This document shows positions 45,293-53,109 of a DNA stretch of 53,109 nucleotides, one piece after another. Source of the DNA: Anabaena sp. FACHB-1237 (GTDB taxonomy: Bacteria; Cyanobacteriota; Cyanobacteriia; Cyanobacteriales; Nostocaceae); NCBI RefSeq assembly GCF_014696225.1, contig NZ_JACJPV010000029.1, forward strand, positions 1-53,109, given 5' to 3'. The first letter of the stretch is position 1, and each line of letters opens with the position of its first letter. The translations under genes and the position numbers were made by a program. The notes below the pieces were generated by a model. That model was not told where the DNA came from. It saw nothing but the letters and a program-made list of their open reading frames with translations, and did no database searches.

Positions 45293-47101
45293 ATGAGACT
45301 ATCACAGAAATTATTTGTTACTTTACGCGATGACCCTGCGGATGCGGAAATCCCTAGTCATAAATTATTACTCCGTGCAGGCTATATTCGCCGTATTGGT
45401 AGCGGTGTGTATGCTTATTTACCTTTAATGTGGCGAGTTTTACAGAAAGTTTCCCAAATTGTCCGGGAAGAAATGAATGCTACTGGGGCGGAGGAATGTT
45501 TGTTACCTCAATTACAACCTGCGGAATTATGGCAGGAGTCGGGAAGATGGGATACTTATACTAAGGCGGAAGGTATTATGTTTTCGTTGGTTGATAGACG
45601 AGAACAACAATTAGGTTTAGGTCCCACTCATGAGGAGGTAATTACTACGATCGCTCGTGATATGATTCGTTCTTATCGTCAATTACCTCTGCATTTATAT
45701 CAAATGCAAACTAAATTTCGTGATGAAATTCGCCCTCGTTTTGGTTTGATGCGGGGACGGGAATTTATTATGAAGGATGGTTATTCTTTCCATGCTGATG
45801 AGGAAAGTTTAAAGAAAACTTATCAGGATATGTACACAGCTTACAGTAATATGTTACGTCGTTGTGGTTTGGCTTTTCGTGCTGTGGAAGCGGACTCTGG
45901 GGCTATTGGTGGTTCTGGTTCAACGGAGTTTATGGTGTTAGCTGATGCGGGAGAAGATGAAGTTTTATATACTCAAGATGGTAAATATGCGGCTAATGTA
46001 GAAAAGGCTGTTTCTCTTCCTCCTGATGCGGAAGTTTCACCTTTTACTACTTTTGAAAAACGGGAAACTCCTGGAACTGATACTATTGAAAAACTTTGTA
46101 ATTTTTTAAAATGTTCTCCCACTCAAGTGGTGAAAAATGTTTTATATCAAACTGTTTATGATAATGGTTTGACTGTTTTGGTAGTGGTGAATATTCGTGG
46201 CGATCAGGAAGTTAATGAGGTAAAATTACAAAATGAGTTAACTAAGTTAGCTGGCCAATTTGGTGCGAAAACTATCCTTTCTCTCAGTGTTCCTACTAGT
46301 GAAGTAATTGCTGGTTGGGCTACTAAATCTTTACCTTTGGGTTACATAGCACCGGATATTAATGACGATTATATTGCAGAAAGTAAGCAAGTTAATGGTA
46401 AATTTATCAGATTGGTAGATAAAACCGTATTTGAGTTAAAGAATTTTGTCACTGGCGCTAATGAAAGGGGTTTTCACGTAGTGGGAGCTAATTGGGGTGA
46501 GCAATTTAAATTACCTGAATTAGTGATAGATATACGTAAAGCTAAGGTAGGCGATCGCTCACTGCATGACTCAAGCCAAACCCTAGAAACAGCTAGAGGT
46601 ATCGAAGCTGGCCACATCTTCCAATTAGGTACAAAATATTCTCAAGCTATGGGTGCAACTTATACCAATGAACAAGGGGAAGAAAAACCTTTAGTAATGG
46701 GATGTTATGGTGTGGGCGTGTCAAGATTAGCACAATCGGCTGTAGAACAGTCCTATGATAAAGATGGTATAATTTGGCCTGTTGCGATCGCACCTTATCA
46801 CGCTATTGTCACTATTCCTAACATTAAAGATGCCCAACAAATCGAAGTTGCGGAAAAACTGTACACAGAACTTAATAAAGCAGGAGTAGAAACATTATTA
46901 GATGACAGAGATGAACGTGCAGGAGTTAAATTTAAAGATGCAGATTTAATTGGTATTCCCTTTAGAATAGTCACAGGGAGAGCGATTAATAATGGTAAAG
47001 TGGAAGTGGTAAAACGGGCAAATCATGAAACTCAAGAAATTGCCATTACAGAAGTAGTAAATATCATCAAACAATGGGTTAAAGAAGCAACAGAAAGTTA
47101 A
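45293..47101 (+). CDS. proS: Prolyl-tRNA synthetase
   Basis: 602 residues, bacterial type. Class II motifs: [17 protein letters not shown] (motif 1 region), [20 protein letters not shown] (motif 2), and [18 protein letters not shown] (motif 3). An editing (YbaK-like) insertion lies between motifs 2 and 3 (~230-390). The C-terminal anticodon-binding domain begins near [15 protein letters not shown]. It charges tRNA-Pro with proline. A HIP1 octamer is within the coding region. Essential housekeeping gene. Confidence 0.97.
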   Translation: MRLSQKLFVTLRDDPADAEIPSHKLLLRAGYIRRIGSGVYAYLPLMWRVLQKVSQIVREEMNATGAEECLLPQLQPAELWQESGRWDTYTKAEGIMFSLVDRREQQLGLGPTHEEVITTIARDMIRSYRQLPLHLYQMQTKFRDEIRPRFGLMRGREFIMKDGYSFHADEESLKKTYQDMYTAYSNMLRRCGLAFRAVEADSGAIGGSGSTEFMVLADAGEDEVLYTQDGKYAANVEKAVSLPPDAEVSPFTTFEKRETPGTDTIEKLCNFLKCSPTQVVKNVLYQTVYDNGLTVLVVVNIRGDQEVNEVKLQNELTKLAGQFGAKTILSLSVPTSEVIAGWATKSLPLGYIAPDINDDYIAESKQVNGKFIRLVDKTVFELKNFVTGANERGFHVVGANWGEQFKLPELVIDIRKAKVGDRSLHDSSQTLETARGIEAGHIFQLGTKYSQAMGATYTNEQGEEKPLVMGCYGVGVSRLAQSAVEQSYDKDGIIWPVAIAPYHAIVTIPNIKDAQQIEVAEKLYTELNKAGVETLLDDRDERAGVKFKDADLIGIPFRIVTGRAINNGKVEVVKRANHETQEIAITEVVNIIKQWVKEATES

Positions 47102-47168
47102 CTTAATTTAACTCAAAGTAGTGCAGGCATCTTGCCTGCAATTGATATATAATATCAAACATTAGAAA

Positions 47169-47741
47169 TTAAAAACTGACTCCTTCATAAATATCATTTA
47201 AAGAAATTTGTAAATCTATAGATTTAAGTAACAAAATATCATGAATTGATTCATATTCACTTAATACCCATTTTCCTTCAGCATTTTTATTAAACTGTTC
47301 TACAAAGTATTCATATTGATTAATCATAATATATTCTTTTAGTTCAGGTATAGAACGATAAAATCTAAATTTATCTGTTTTATCATAATTACTAGTTGAT
47401 TTAGATAAAACTTCTATAATCATTATCGGGTTGGTTACTTGTGTATTTCCAGTTCCTTCATATATTGTTTGTCCTGCAATTACCATAATATCTGGATAGG
47501 CATATATTTTATAGCGTGATAGCCATAATTTTACATCACTCATATAGATTTTATAATCTTGACCTCGCATTTGTAATTTAAAATAGGCGTAAAAATTTCC
47601 TGCTATTTCATTATGATTTGTAGTTCCAGCAGTCATGGGAATAATTTCTCCACCTATATATTCGCTTCTAAATTCTGATGATTCTTCTAGTTCTAAATAT
47701 TCTTCTGGACTATAATATTTTTTCGTTGTTTGTATTTGCAT
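47169..47741 (-). CDS. Uma2 family protein
   Basis: 190 residues: KKYYSPEEYLELEESSEFRS, EYIGGEIIPMTAGTTNHNEI, YAYPDIMVIAG, NPIMIIEVLSKSTSNYDKTD and the LKEYIMINQYEYFVEQFNKN block. A canonical full-length cyanobacterial Uma2 protein. Role unknown. Confidence 0.88.
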   Translation of the reverse strand: MQIQTTKKYYSPEEYLELEESSEFRSEYIGGEIIPMTAGTTNHNEIAGNFYAYFKLQMRGQDYKIYMSDVKLWLSRYKIYAYPDIMVIAGQTIYEGTGNTQVTNPIMIIEVLSKSTSNYDKTDKFRFYRSIPELKEYIMINQYEYFVEQFNKNAEGKWVLSEYESIHDILLLKSIDLQISLNDIYEGVSF

Positions 47742-47782
47742 AAAAACCTCAGTTCATGATTTATAGTTGTATATTTGTGCAA

Positions 47783-48122
47783 CTATTTTACACCGATTTT
47801 TTCCAGAAATAGATTTGATACAGCAATTTCAACTACCTTTTGTGATTCATTACTTACATAAACTTCATTTTTCACATCTAACCAACCTTGAATAGCATCT
47901 TGTAAATTGAAGATAACTTCTTCATAAGTAAGCTGTTGTGCTTTTAACTTGAATAATTAATACAAGCAAGATGCTTGTGCTACTGTAACTTCAGGTTTTT
48001 TAATTATACAGTGAGTGCTGCACATTAGCTTATCACCTTCAGTAATACATCCTGGTAATGCAGGAACTTCTGCCTAATATCCCCCTTCTTCAGCAAGATG
48101 AATAATTGCTTTAATTTTCATA
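47783..48122 (-). pseudogene. HicB-type antitoxin interrupted by a 100-bp MITE
   Basis: From 48122: MKIKAIIHLAEEGGY, an in-frame TAG, AEVPALPGCITEGD; then the MITE (47931-48030); then YEEVIFNLQDAIQGWLDVKN and LFLEKIGVK. Removing the MITE and one TA gives GGT GAT ACT TAT GAA (GDTYEE), the normal HicB sequence. A second defect (TGG to TAG after GGY) shows that it is dead independently of the MITE. No hicA remains. Confidence 0.85.
47931..48030. repeat. 100-bp MITE, copy 3, in hicB
   Basis: Inverted relative to copies 1 and 2, with ends AGCTGTTGTGC and CACATTAGCT, flanked by TA (47929-47930, 48031-48032). Confidence 0.9.
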
Positions 48123-48269
48123 TTTTTCTTTACAATTCAAAAGATAAAATTTGATTCCATCATATACTAATTTTAAAATTATTGCAAATAAATCAAATAA
48201 ACCAAATAAACTTTATAATAGTAGATATCCTGCTCAATCAGTATCATAGTTGACTGGATATTAATATTC

Positions 48270-48302
48270 AGATCCCCGACTTCTTAAAGAAGTCGGGGAT
48301 CT
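48270..48302. repeat. 33-bp palindromic repeat, copy 7
   Basis: AGATCCCCGACTTCTT A AAGAAGTCGGGGATCT: two perfect 16-base arms. It ends 11 bp before the 3' end of the mechanosensitive channel gene and is a good terminator candidate for it. Confidence 0.9.
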
Positions 48303-48312
48303 TATTGCACCA

Positions 48313-49329
48313 TTAATTGTGCAAATAAACATTTCTCGCAGGAAAAGGAATAATAATCTCTTCCTGTTGATAACGCCGATGTAATTTCTTCACTAACAAA
48401 TGTTTACCAATACCTTGATCTAAAATTTCATTCACCCGCATATATAAGGTAAAGTCAATACTGAAATCACCAAAATTATTAAACCTAATAAATGGTTCAT
48501 TGTCTATCAGTTGGGGAGCAATTTCCGCCATGACTTCCTTAGCAACTTCTATAGTTACCCTTTCTACTAAATCTAAATCACTAGCATAACTTACACCTAC
48601 ATTAATACTTAAAGTAATTTCCTTCACAGGAAGATGATAATTAGTAAAAGTTGCTGAAGCTAACTTAGAATTAGGGACAATAATCACATTATTAGACATT
48701 TCACTAATTGTGGTATTTCGCCAATTAATATCAGTTACATAACCTTGATAGTTGTTATCTAATTTGACATAATCTCCCGTTCTTACCTGTTTAGAAATAA
48801 CTAAATAAAACCCAGAAAATAGATTTGCTAATGTATCTTGTAAAGCTAAACCTACAACTAAACCACTAATTCCCAAAGTAGTCACTAAAGGGGTAATTTG
48901 TACTCCTAAAGTTTGCAAAATAATTAATGTACCTAAAACTAAAACTGCTATTTTGGCAGAATTAGAAATTAAAGAAGTAGAAACACCTTGATTTCTACTA
49001 GTGAATACACTAATAAACCCACCAGTTAATCTGGCAATGACTAAAGTTATGCTATACAGTAAGATTACTGTGATAATTTTTTGCAGAATATTACTAATAT
49101 TTGGTTGTACTGGTGCGCTTAAAATTGCCCAGAAAAATCCAGCTAACACTAACCAAATAAATGTCATGCGATGAAAAGCATGGAAAATGATTTCACTACC
49201 AGTAATTTTTTTAGTTTCTACGAACTTTTTCAGTTTATTAAAAATTACTTTTTCACCAATTATTCCTGCTAGAAAACCAGTAATCACAAAAAGTACAGGT
49301 ATTAACCACTGAGTCATCATTAAAGTCAT
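48313..49329 (-). CDS. MscS-family mechanosensitive ion channel
   Basis: About 338 residues from the Met of MTLMMTQWLIPVLF; the longer frame to 49434 adds 35 residues without family character. Membrane segments near 5-25, 55-80, 95-115 and 130-150, then the pore helix GISGLVVGLALQDTLANLFSG and the beta domain DYVKLDNNYQGYVTDINWRN, TTISEMSNNVIIVPNSKLAS. It opens on membrane tension to release solutes. Chromosomal type, not linked to the neighbours. Confidence 0.88.
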   Translation of the reverse strand: MTLMMTQWLIPVLFVITGFLAGIIGEKVIFNKLKKFVETKKITGSEIIFHAFHRMTFIWLVLAGFFWAILSAPVQPNISNILQKIITVILLYSITLVIARLTGGFISVFTSRNQGVSTSLISNSAKIAVLVLGTLIILQTLGVQITPLVTTLGISGLVVGLALQDTLANLFSGFYLVISKQVRTGDYVKLDNNYQGYVTDINWRNTTISEMSNNVIIVPNSKLASATFTNYHLPVKEITLSINVGVSYASDLDLVERVTIEVAKEVMAEIAPQLIDNEPFIRFNNFGDFSIDFTLYMRVNEILDQGIGKHLLVKKLHRRYQQEEIIIPFPARNVYLHN

Positions 49330-49459
49330 AGTTAAATAGGTTGTGTGATAATTGATAGCACAAGTTAGGAGTCTGGGAGTACATCCTATTGCGGCCTGAG
49401 TTTCATTGTCGGTTGCTAGTCTCACTATCCTCACGATGGATGATTACTATAACATTTTT

Positions 49460-49563
49460 AGGACTTACGCAAGTGTCACACTAAAAAATCTGTTGTAGGG
49501 TACGTCAGATATCAACAATCTGTTTATTTGCAACCCTAGGAATGTGCCAGTTGCGTAAGTCCT
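49460..49563. repeat. 104-bp MITE with AGGACTTACGCAA ends
   Basis: AGGACTTACGCAAGTGTCAC at the left and GTGCCAGTTGCGTAAGTCCT at the right, with GTAGGGTACGTCAGATATCA inside. It is in the 324-bp spacer between mscS and comB and belongs to the family of 34343-34469. The rest of the spacer holds no other feature that I recognise. Confidence 0.85.
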
Positions 49564-49758
49564 GATTTTTATGATTATTATTTTCTTATGTTTAATATTA
49601 GAATAACTAATATTATGGCTGAAATGCTTATAAATACTCTGTTTATGGGTTTTTAGTGGTTAAATCTTGATCAAAAGATGCCATTTATGATCATCAGTTA
49701 GTGACAGTAAATAGGTAAAATATAAGCGCAGTATTCATAAAATAGGTATATCCAGCCC

Positions 49759-50490
49759 GTGAAGATATTTATATATCATACTCCGGAATTAACTCCTACT
49801 GATCAAATTCCCGAATGTGCGATCGCTGTGGACGTTCTCAGAGCAACTAGCACCATTGCCACTGTTTTATCAGCAGGTGGTGAAGCAGTACAGGTATTCA
49901 GTGACTTAAACCAACTCTTGGCAGTCAGTGAAAAATGGCCTGCGAATAAAAGGTTACGTGCTGGAGAAAGAGGAGGTGGTAAAGTAGAAGGTTTTGATTT
50001 AGGTAATTCTCCTTTAGATTGTACAAGTGATTTAGTAACAGGTAAAAGATTATTTATTAGTACAACTAATGGCACTCGTGCCTTACAAAGAATAGAAAAA
50101 GCTCCTATAGTTTTAGCAGCCGCTTTAATTAATAGAAGTTCCATAGTAGATTTTCTGTTGGCCAAAAAACCGGAAACTATTTGGATAGTGGGTTCAGGAT
50201 GGGAAGGTAGTTTTTCTTTAGAAGATACTGTTTGTGCAGGAGCGATCGCCCATAGTATAGTAGAAAAAACAGGTGTTAGCATAGCAGAAATTGGTGGTAA
50301 TGATGAAGTTGCAGGAGCGATCGCATTATATTCACAATGGCAAAATGACTTATTAGGATTATTTCATCATGCTAGTCATGGTCAACGTTTATTAAGATTA
50401 GAATGTTTAGAAGACCTGAAATATTGTTCGCAAACGGATGTTTTAAATGTCCTACCAATGCAACATGAACCTGGAGTTTTAAAAAGTTAA
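49759..50490 (+). CDS. comB: ComB, 2-phosphosulfolactate phosphatase
   Basis: 243 residues, with a GTG start ([13 protein letters not shown]). [51 protein letters not shown] and [16 protein letters not shown] match the ComB family, which removes phosphate from 2-phosphosulfolactate in coenzyme M-type synthesis in archaea. Cyanobacteria keep the gene, though its substrate there is less certain. Ends 3 bp before a tandem repeat array. Confidence 0.9.
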   Translation: MKIFIYHTPELTPTDQIPECAIAVDVLRATSTIATVLSAGGEAVQVFSDLNQLLAVSEKWPANKRLRAGERGGGKVEGFDLGNSPLDCTSDLVTGKRLFISTTNGTRALQRIEKAPIVLAAALINRSSIVDFLLAKKPETIWIVGSGWEGSFSLEDTVCAGAIAHSIVEKTGVSIAEIGGNDEVAGAIALYSQWQNDLLGLFHHASHGQRLLRLECLEDLKYCSQTDVLNVLPMQHEPGVLKS

Positions 50491-50492
50491 TC

Positions 50493-50604
50493 TTCAGATC
50501 CCGGACTTCAGATCCCGGACTTCAGATCCCGGACTTCAGATCCCGGACTTCAGATCCCGGACTTCAGATCCCGGACTTCAGATCCCGGACTTCAGATCCC
50601 GGAC
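50493..50604. repeat. Tandem array of eight 14-bp units
   Basis: TTCAGATCCCGGAC repeated eight times without a mismatch, each unit being the left arm of the 33-bp palindrome family. The eighth unit runs directly into a full palindrome (50594-50626). Confidence 0.95.
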
Positions 50605-50626
50605 TTCTTAAAGAAGTCCGGGATCT
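50594..50626. terminator. 33-bp palindromic repeat, copy 8
   Basis: AGATCCCGGACTTCTT A AAGAAGTCCGGGATCT, two perfect 16-base arms. It lies between the convergent comB and M61 peptidase genes, so it can serve as a terminator for both. Confidence 0.75.
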
Positions 50627-50636
50627 TAAACATTGA

Positions 50637-52418
50637 TTATTTTAAACTAGATAAAGGCGCACCTAACCACCCCAAAAAATTCTCCTCCTGCATTTTATCC
50701 ACATTTTCTAAAGGTAATAACTCATAATTTTTAGACACAGGTTCAGTCAAAATTATGTCATAACTAATTAACTGATCCTGATGAAAAACCGTCACCTCAA
50801 TTTTATCATTAGGCCGATAATCCTTTAACCTTTCCGCCAAATTATTTTTGATTCTCACCCCATCAATAGCTAATAACTCATCTCCCGCATTTAACCCTGC
50901 AAAATAAGCAGGAGAATCTAATTCCACAAACTTAATCATATCACGGCCATTGTCATCATTAATCCGCAAACCCAAATAAGGATGTTCACCTTTATCACCT
51001 ACTAATTGTAAGCCAAAAGGTCGTAAATAATCATTAAAAGGTAAATCTGACAAACCATGTAAATAGAGATTAAAGAAATCTGTTAAGTCTTTACCAGCAA
51101 CATCAGCAATAATAGCTTGTAACTCCTCCTCCTCATAACCAACTTCATCCTTACCAAATTTCTCCCACATTATCCGCATCACATCATCTAAGGAACGACG
51201 ATTATGATGTAAATTCCTAATTAATAAATCCAGTAAAAATGATACCATTTCCCCCTTGATATAATAGGAAATTTGGGAATTACCACTATTAGCATCAGGA
51301 CGATAAAGTTTAATCCAAGCATCAAAACTAGACTCAGATAAAGGTTGAACCCTTTTCCCTGGAGTCAACAAATATCGCGTAATTTCCTTACTAAAATAAT
51401 GCAAATAAGCCTTGGCATCATAAATTCCCGCTCTTTGAGGAATTACCAAATCATAATAACTAGTAGTTCCTTCACAAAACCATAAAGAAGGAGTATAATT
51501 TTCCTGATCATAATCAAAAACTTCCAAACCTTGAGGACGTATTCTTTTCACATTCCATAAATGGAAAAATTCATGGGCTACCAATTGCAGAAAACCGTGA
51601 TATTTTTCCACATTACGAAAACCAAAATTATCATAAATTAAACAACAGGAATCTTTATGTTCTAAACCTCCATAAGCCTGGGGTAATAAATGCAAGAAAA
51701 ATATATATTGATCATAAGGCAACCCAGCAAACATTTCTGATTCTACATTAATGATTTTCTCAAAATCAGTGATCATTTGCGAAACCTGAAAATTACCTTT
51801 TCCCCACATAGCTAACTGATGAGACTTTCCTAATACTGAAAATTGATGTAATTGATGACTACCAATTTCAAAAGGACTATCCACTAAAGTATCAAAATCT
51901 GCCGCTAAAAAGCTATTTTCTGAATTTGCGATCTTGGGTAAAGCGGTTGTCACGTGCCATTTATCATCAGGAGGAATGATGGTTATATTAATGGGTAAAT
52001 GTTGATAATTAGGAATCCTGAAAAATAAAGCAGCACCATTAAAATAACCATGGGTAGCATCTAAATGATTAGTTCTTACTGTTAGTTCATTAGCAAAAAT
52101 GCGGTACTTAATGGTAATTTCAGAAAAATCACTTTTAGTAATTTGCCAGTGATTTTTACTAATTTTCTGCCAACGCAAAGATTGATTCTTACTAAAAGCA
52201 TAAAAATCTTGTAAATGACGAGCATATTCTCTGACTAAATAAGATCCAGGAGTCCAAACAGGCATTTTCAAATCAAGAATATGATTTGGATAATTAGTAA
52301 TATTTAAAGTTACCTCAAATAGATGATTTTGAGGTTGGGGCATAGACACTGTATAATGAATTTTTGGTTGTAATTCTAGGGATGTGGCGTTTAGCTCAGA
52401 AATCATTAGTTTACTCAT
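50637..52418 (-). CDS. M61-family metallopeptidase with PDZ domain
   Basis: 593 residues. N-terminal beta domain (HYTVSMPQPQNHLFEVTLNI), catalytic domain with the zinc motif AHEFFHLWNVKRIRP (HExxH) followed by FCEGTTSYYDLVIPQ, where Glu is the third ligand. The C-terminal ~100 residues hold a PDZ-like domain (LGLRINDDNGRDMIKFVELD, FAGLNAGDELLAIDGVRI). No signal peptide. It fits the glycyl aminopeptidase group. Converges with comB. Confidence 0.92.
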   Translation of the reverse strand: MSKLMISELNATSLELQPKIHYTVSMPQPQNHLFEVTLNITNYPNHILDLKMPVWTPGSYLVREYARHLQDFYAFSKNQSLRWQKISKNHWQITKSDFSEITIKYRIFANELTVRTNHLDATHGYFNGAALFFRIPNYQHLPINITIIPPDDKWHVTTALPKIANSENSFLAADFDTLVDSPFEIGSHQLHQFSVLGKSHQLAMWGKGNFQVSQMITDFEKIINVESEMFAGLPYDQYIFFLHLLPQAYGGLEHKDSCCLIYDNFGFRNVEKYHGFLQLVAHEFFHLWNVKRIRPQGLEVFDYDQENYTPSLWFCEGTTSYYDLVIPQRAGIYDAKAYLHYFSKEITRYLLTPGKRVQPLSESSFDAWIKLYRPDANSGNSQISYYIKGEMVSFLLDLLIRNLHHNRRSLDDVMRIMWEKFGKDEVGYEEEELQAIIADVAGKDLTDFFNLYLHGLSDLPFNDYLRPFGLQLVGDKGEHPYLGLRINDDNGRDMIKFVELDSPAYFAGLNAGDELLAIDGVRIKNNLAERLKDYRPNDKIEVTVFHQDQLISYDIILTEPVSKNYELLPLENVDKMQEENFLGWLGAPLSSLK

Positions 52419-52442
52419 GTTATATTTTCAGTTTTTCTTATT

Positions 52443-52534
52443 AAGACTTACGCAAGATTAAACTCAAAACCTGATTCTTGTGTAGGGGTAATTCATGAAT
52501 TACCCCTACTTTCGTTCTATTTTGCGTAAGTCTT
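52443..52534. repeat. 92-bp inverted repeat element (AAGACTTACGCAA ends)
   Basis: AAGACTTACGCAAG at the left, TTGCGTAAGTCTT at the right, and an inner palindrome GGGGTAATTCATGAATTACCCC. It is a further, more divergent relative of the AGGACTTACGCAA MITEs. Confidence 0.75.
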
Positions 52535-52609
52535 GCTTATTCATCTATATTGACATACTCACCGACCTGAAGGTGCGGTGATTCTTGACGCTTCGCTGAC
52601 GGATGCTAC

Positions 52610-52795
52610 CTAAGTAGTCTTATTCTGTCTCTGCGCCCGTTTAGAGTCGTGGCAATGCCCTATCCCGACTTTATTTATATTTTTTGCGGCGTTTTCATCT
52701 CAGTCCTGTTCAGTTCCACAATTCAAGCACTGAACTAACCGGATTTTTAAATCAAGTTTACCCCATTTGTAGCCACATTCAGAGCAAATTTGACA
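52610..52795 (-). pseudogene. IS200/IS605-type tnpB, C-terminal remnant
   Basis: The minus strand from 52795 reads CQICSECGYKWGKLDLKIRL, VQCLNCGTEQD, a TGA (52700-52702), DENAAKNINKVGIGH and a later stop. This is the TnpB zinc finger (CxxC...CxxC) followed by the D-R-D-x-N-A-A-x-N-I motif in which the Arg codon has become a stop. The rest of the RuvC-like nuclease is missing. It lies beside the IS end at the right edge. Confidence 0.75.
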
Positions 52796-52929
52796 TCAAT
52801 GTTCTGAAAACCAAAACCTTTCATTTGTCAAGGTTTTGGTTTTATTCAGCAACCTCTATTTAGGTATATTATTTTACATAGAGAAAATATTATGTTTGAT
52901 ATTTATAATTCCAATTAATTTTAATATTT

Positions 52930-53109
52930 ATAGGACTTACGCAACTGGCACAAGCGATGGTGCGGCGTAGCCGCACCGAGCGCCTAAAGACTAAACCATT
53001 GACATAGCAATATCTGGACGTTTTAGTTGTCCTATTAAATAATTAGAAAGCAAATTATGCTTAATTTGATAAATAGTTTGACCTGTGTTGTAAGCTAAGT
53101 TTTTTAGTC
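52930..53109. repeat. Right copy of the 180-bp terminal inverted repeat (IS end)
   Basis: Exact reverse complement of 1-180; begins ATAGGACTTACGCAACTGGC. See the left copy. Confidence 0.85.
52991..53107 (-). pseudogene. C-terminal end of a probable transposase (cut by the window edge)
   Basis: Mirror image of 3-119: 38 codons ending KRPDIAMSMV on the minus strand, entering from the right edge. Confidence 0.5.

Noticed and set aside
49803..50282. 159-residue frame opposite comB
   Set aside because: It lies entirely inside comB on the other strand and has no recognisable domain; ComB is full length and conserved.
50493..50604. Possible CRISPR array (regular repeats)
   Set aside because: The 14-bp units are contiguous, with no spacers, and are half of a known palindrome family in this window; no cas gene is present.

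Overview
The window is from a filamentous, heterocyst-forming cyanobacterium (Nostocales; Anabaena/Dolichospermum/Aphanizomenon-like). The evidence is a nifB-fdxN-nifS-nifU-nifH-nifD run on the minus strand, a nifP-nifV-nifZ-nifT run on the plus strand, XisA/XisC-type recombinases inside nif genes, many GCGATCGC (HIP1) octamers, heptameric tandem repeats and many Uma2 genes. The first and last 180 bases are perfect inverted copies of each other and look like the end of one insertion sequence, so the window is probably a whole draft contig bounded by two copies of that IS.

The main content is a nitrogenase operon broken by developmentally excised DNA. nifH is split by an 11.78-kb element (9256-21047) flanked by direct repeats CGTGAAGGT; recombination between them restores an exact 295-residue reading frame. 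nifD is split twice. A very small element of 2.35 kb (5419-7771, core TACCCTG) carries only a recombinase and one small gene. Near its 3' end nifD runs into GGATTACTCCG (4958-4968), the core site of the classical nifD element of Anabaena PCC 7120, so bases 1-4957 are probably the nifD-proximal part of a third element whose xisA, the nifD tail and nifK lie outside the window. fdxN and nifB are uninterrupted.

Layout: 1-4957, inside the presumed classical nifD element (IS end, small secreted protein, three Uma2 genes, broken toxin-antitoxin genes, IS607 remnant, HNH nuclease). 4958-8666, nifD with the mini-element. 8803-21473, nifH with the large element, which holds a recombinase, a split restriction-modification gene invaded by toxin-antitoxin modules, and hypothetical genes. 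21676-25934, nifU, nifS, fdxN, nifB. 25935-27338, a large non-coding region with repeated motifs. 27339-30779, nifP, two small genes, nifV, nifZ, nifT. 31117-43679, a duplication-rich accessory region (two copies of a secreted-protein/NB-ARC block, two DUF29 blocks, orphan antitoxins, Uma2 genes, a membrane polyferredoxin and a glycosyltransferase). 43757-52418, mostly ordinary chromosomal genes (acyltransferase, proS, mscS, comB, M61 peptidase) with some accessory DNA. 52442-53109, IS debris.

How the genes work together: NifB, NifS, NifU, NifV, NifP, NifZ and NifT supply or mature the metal clusters of nitrogenase, but NifH and NifD can be made only after the recombinases remove the elements in cells becoming heterocysts. 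Several dispersed repeats are visible: a 100-bp TA-flanked MITE (3 copies), an AGGACTTACGCAA-ended MITE family sharing its ends with the bounding IS, and a 33-bp palindrome (8 copies). No tRNA, rRNA or CRISPR array was recognised.
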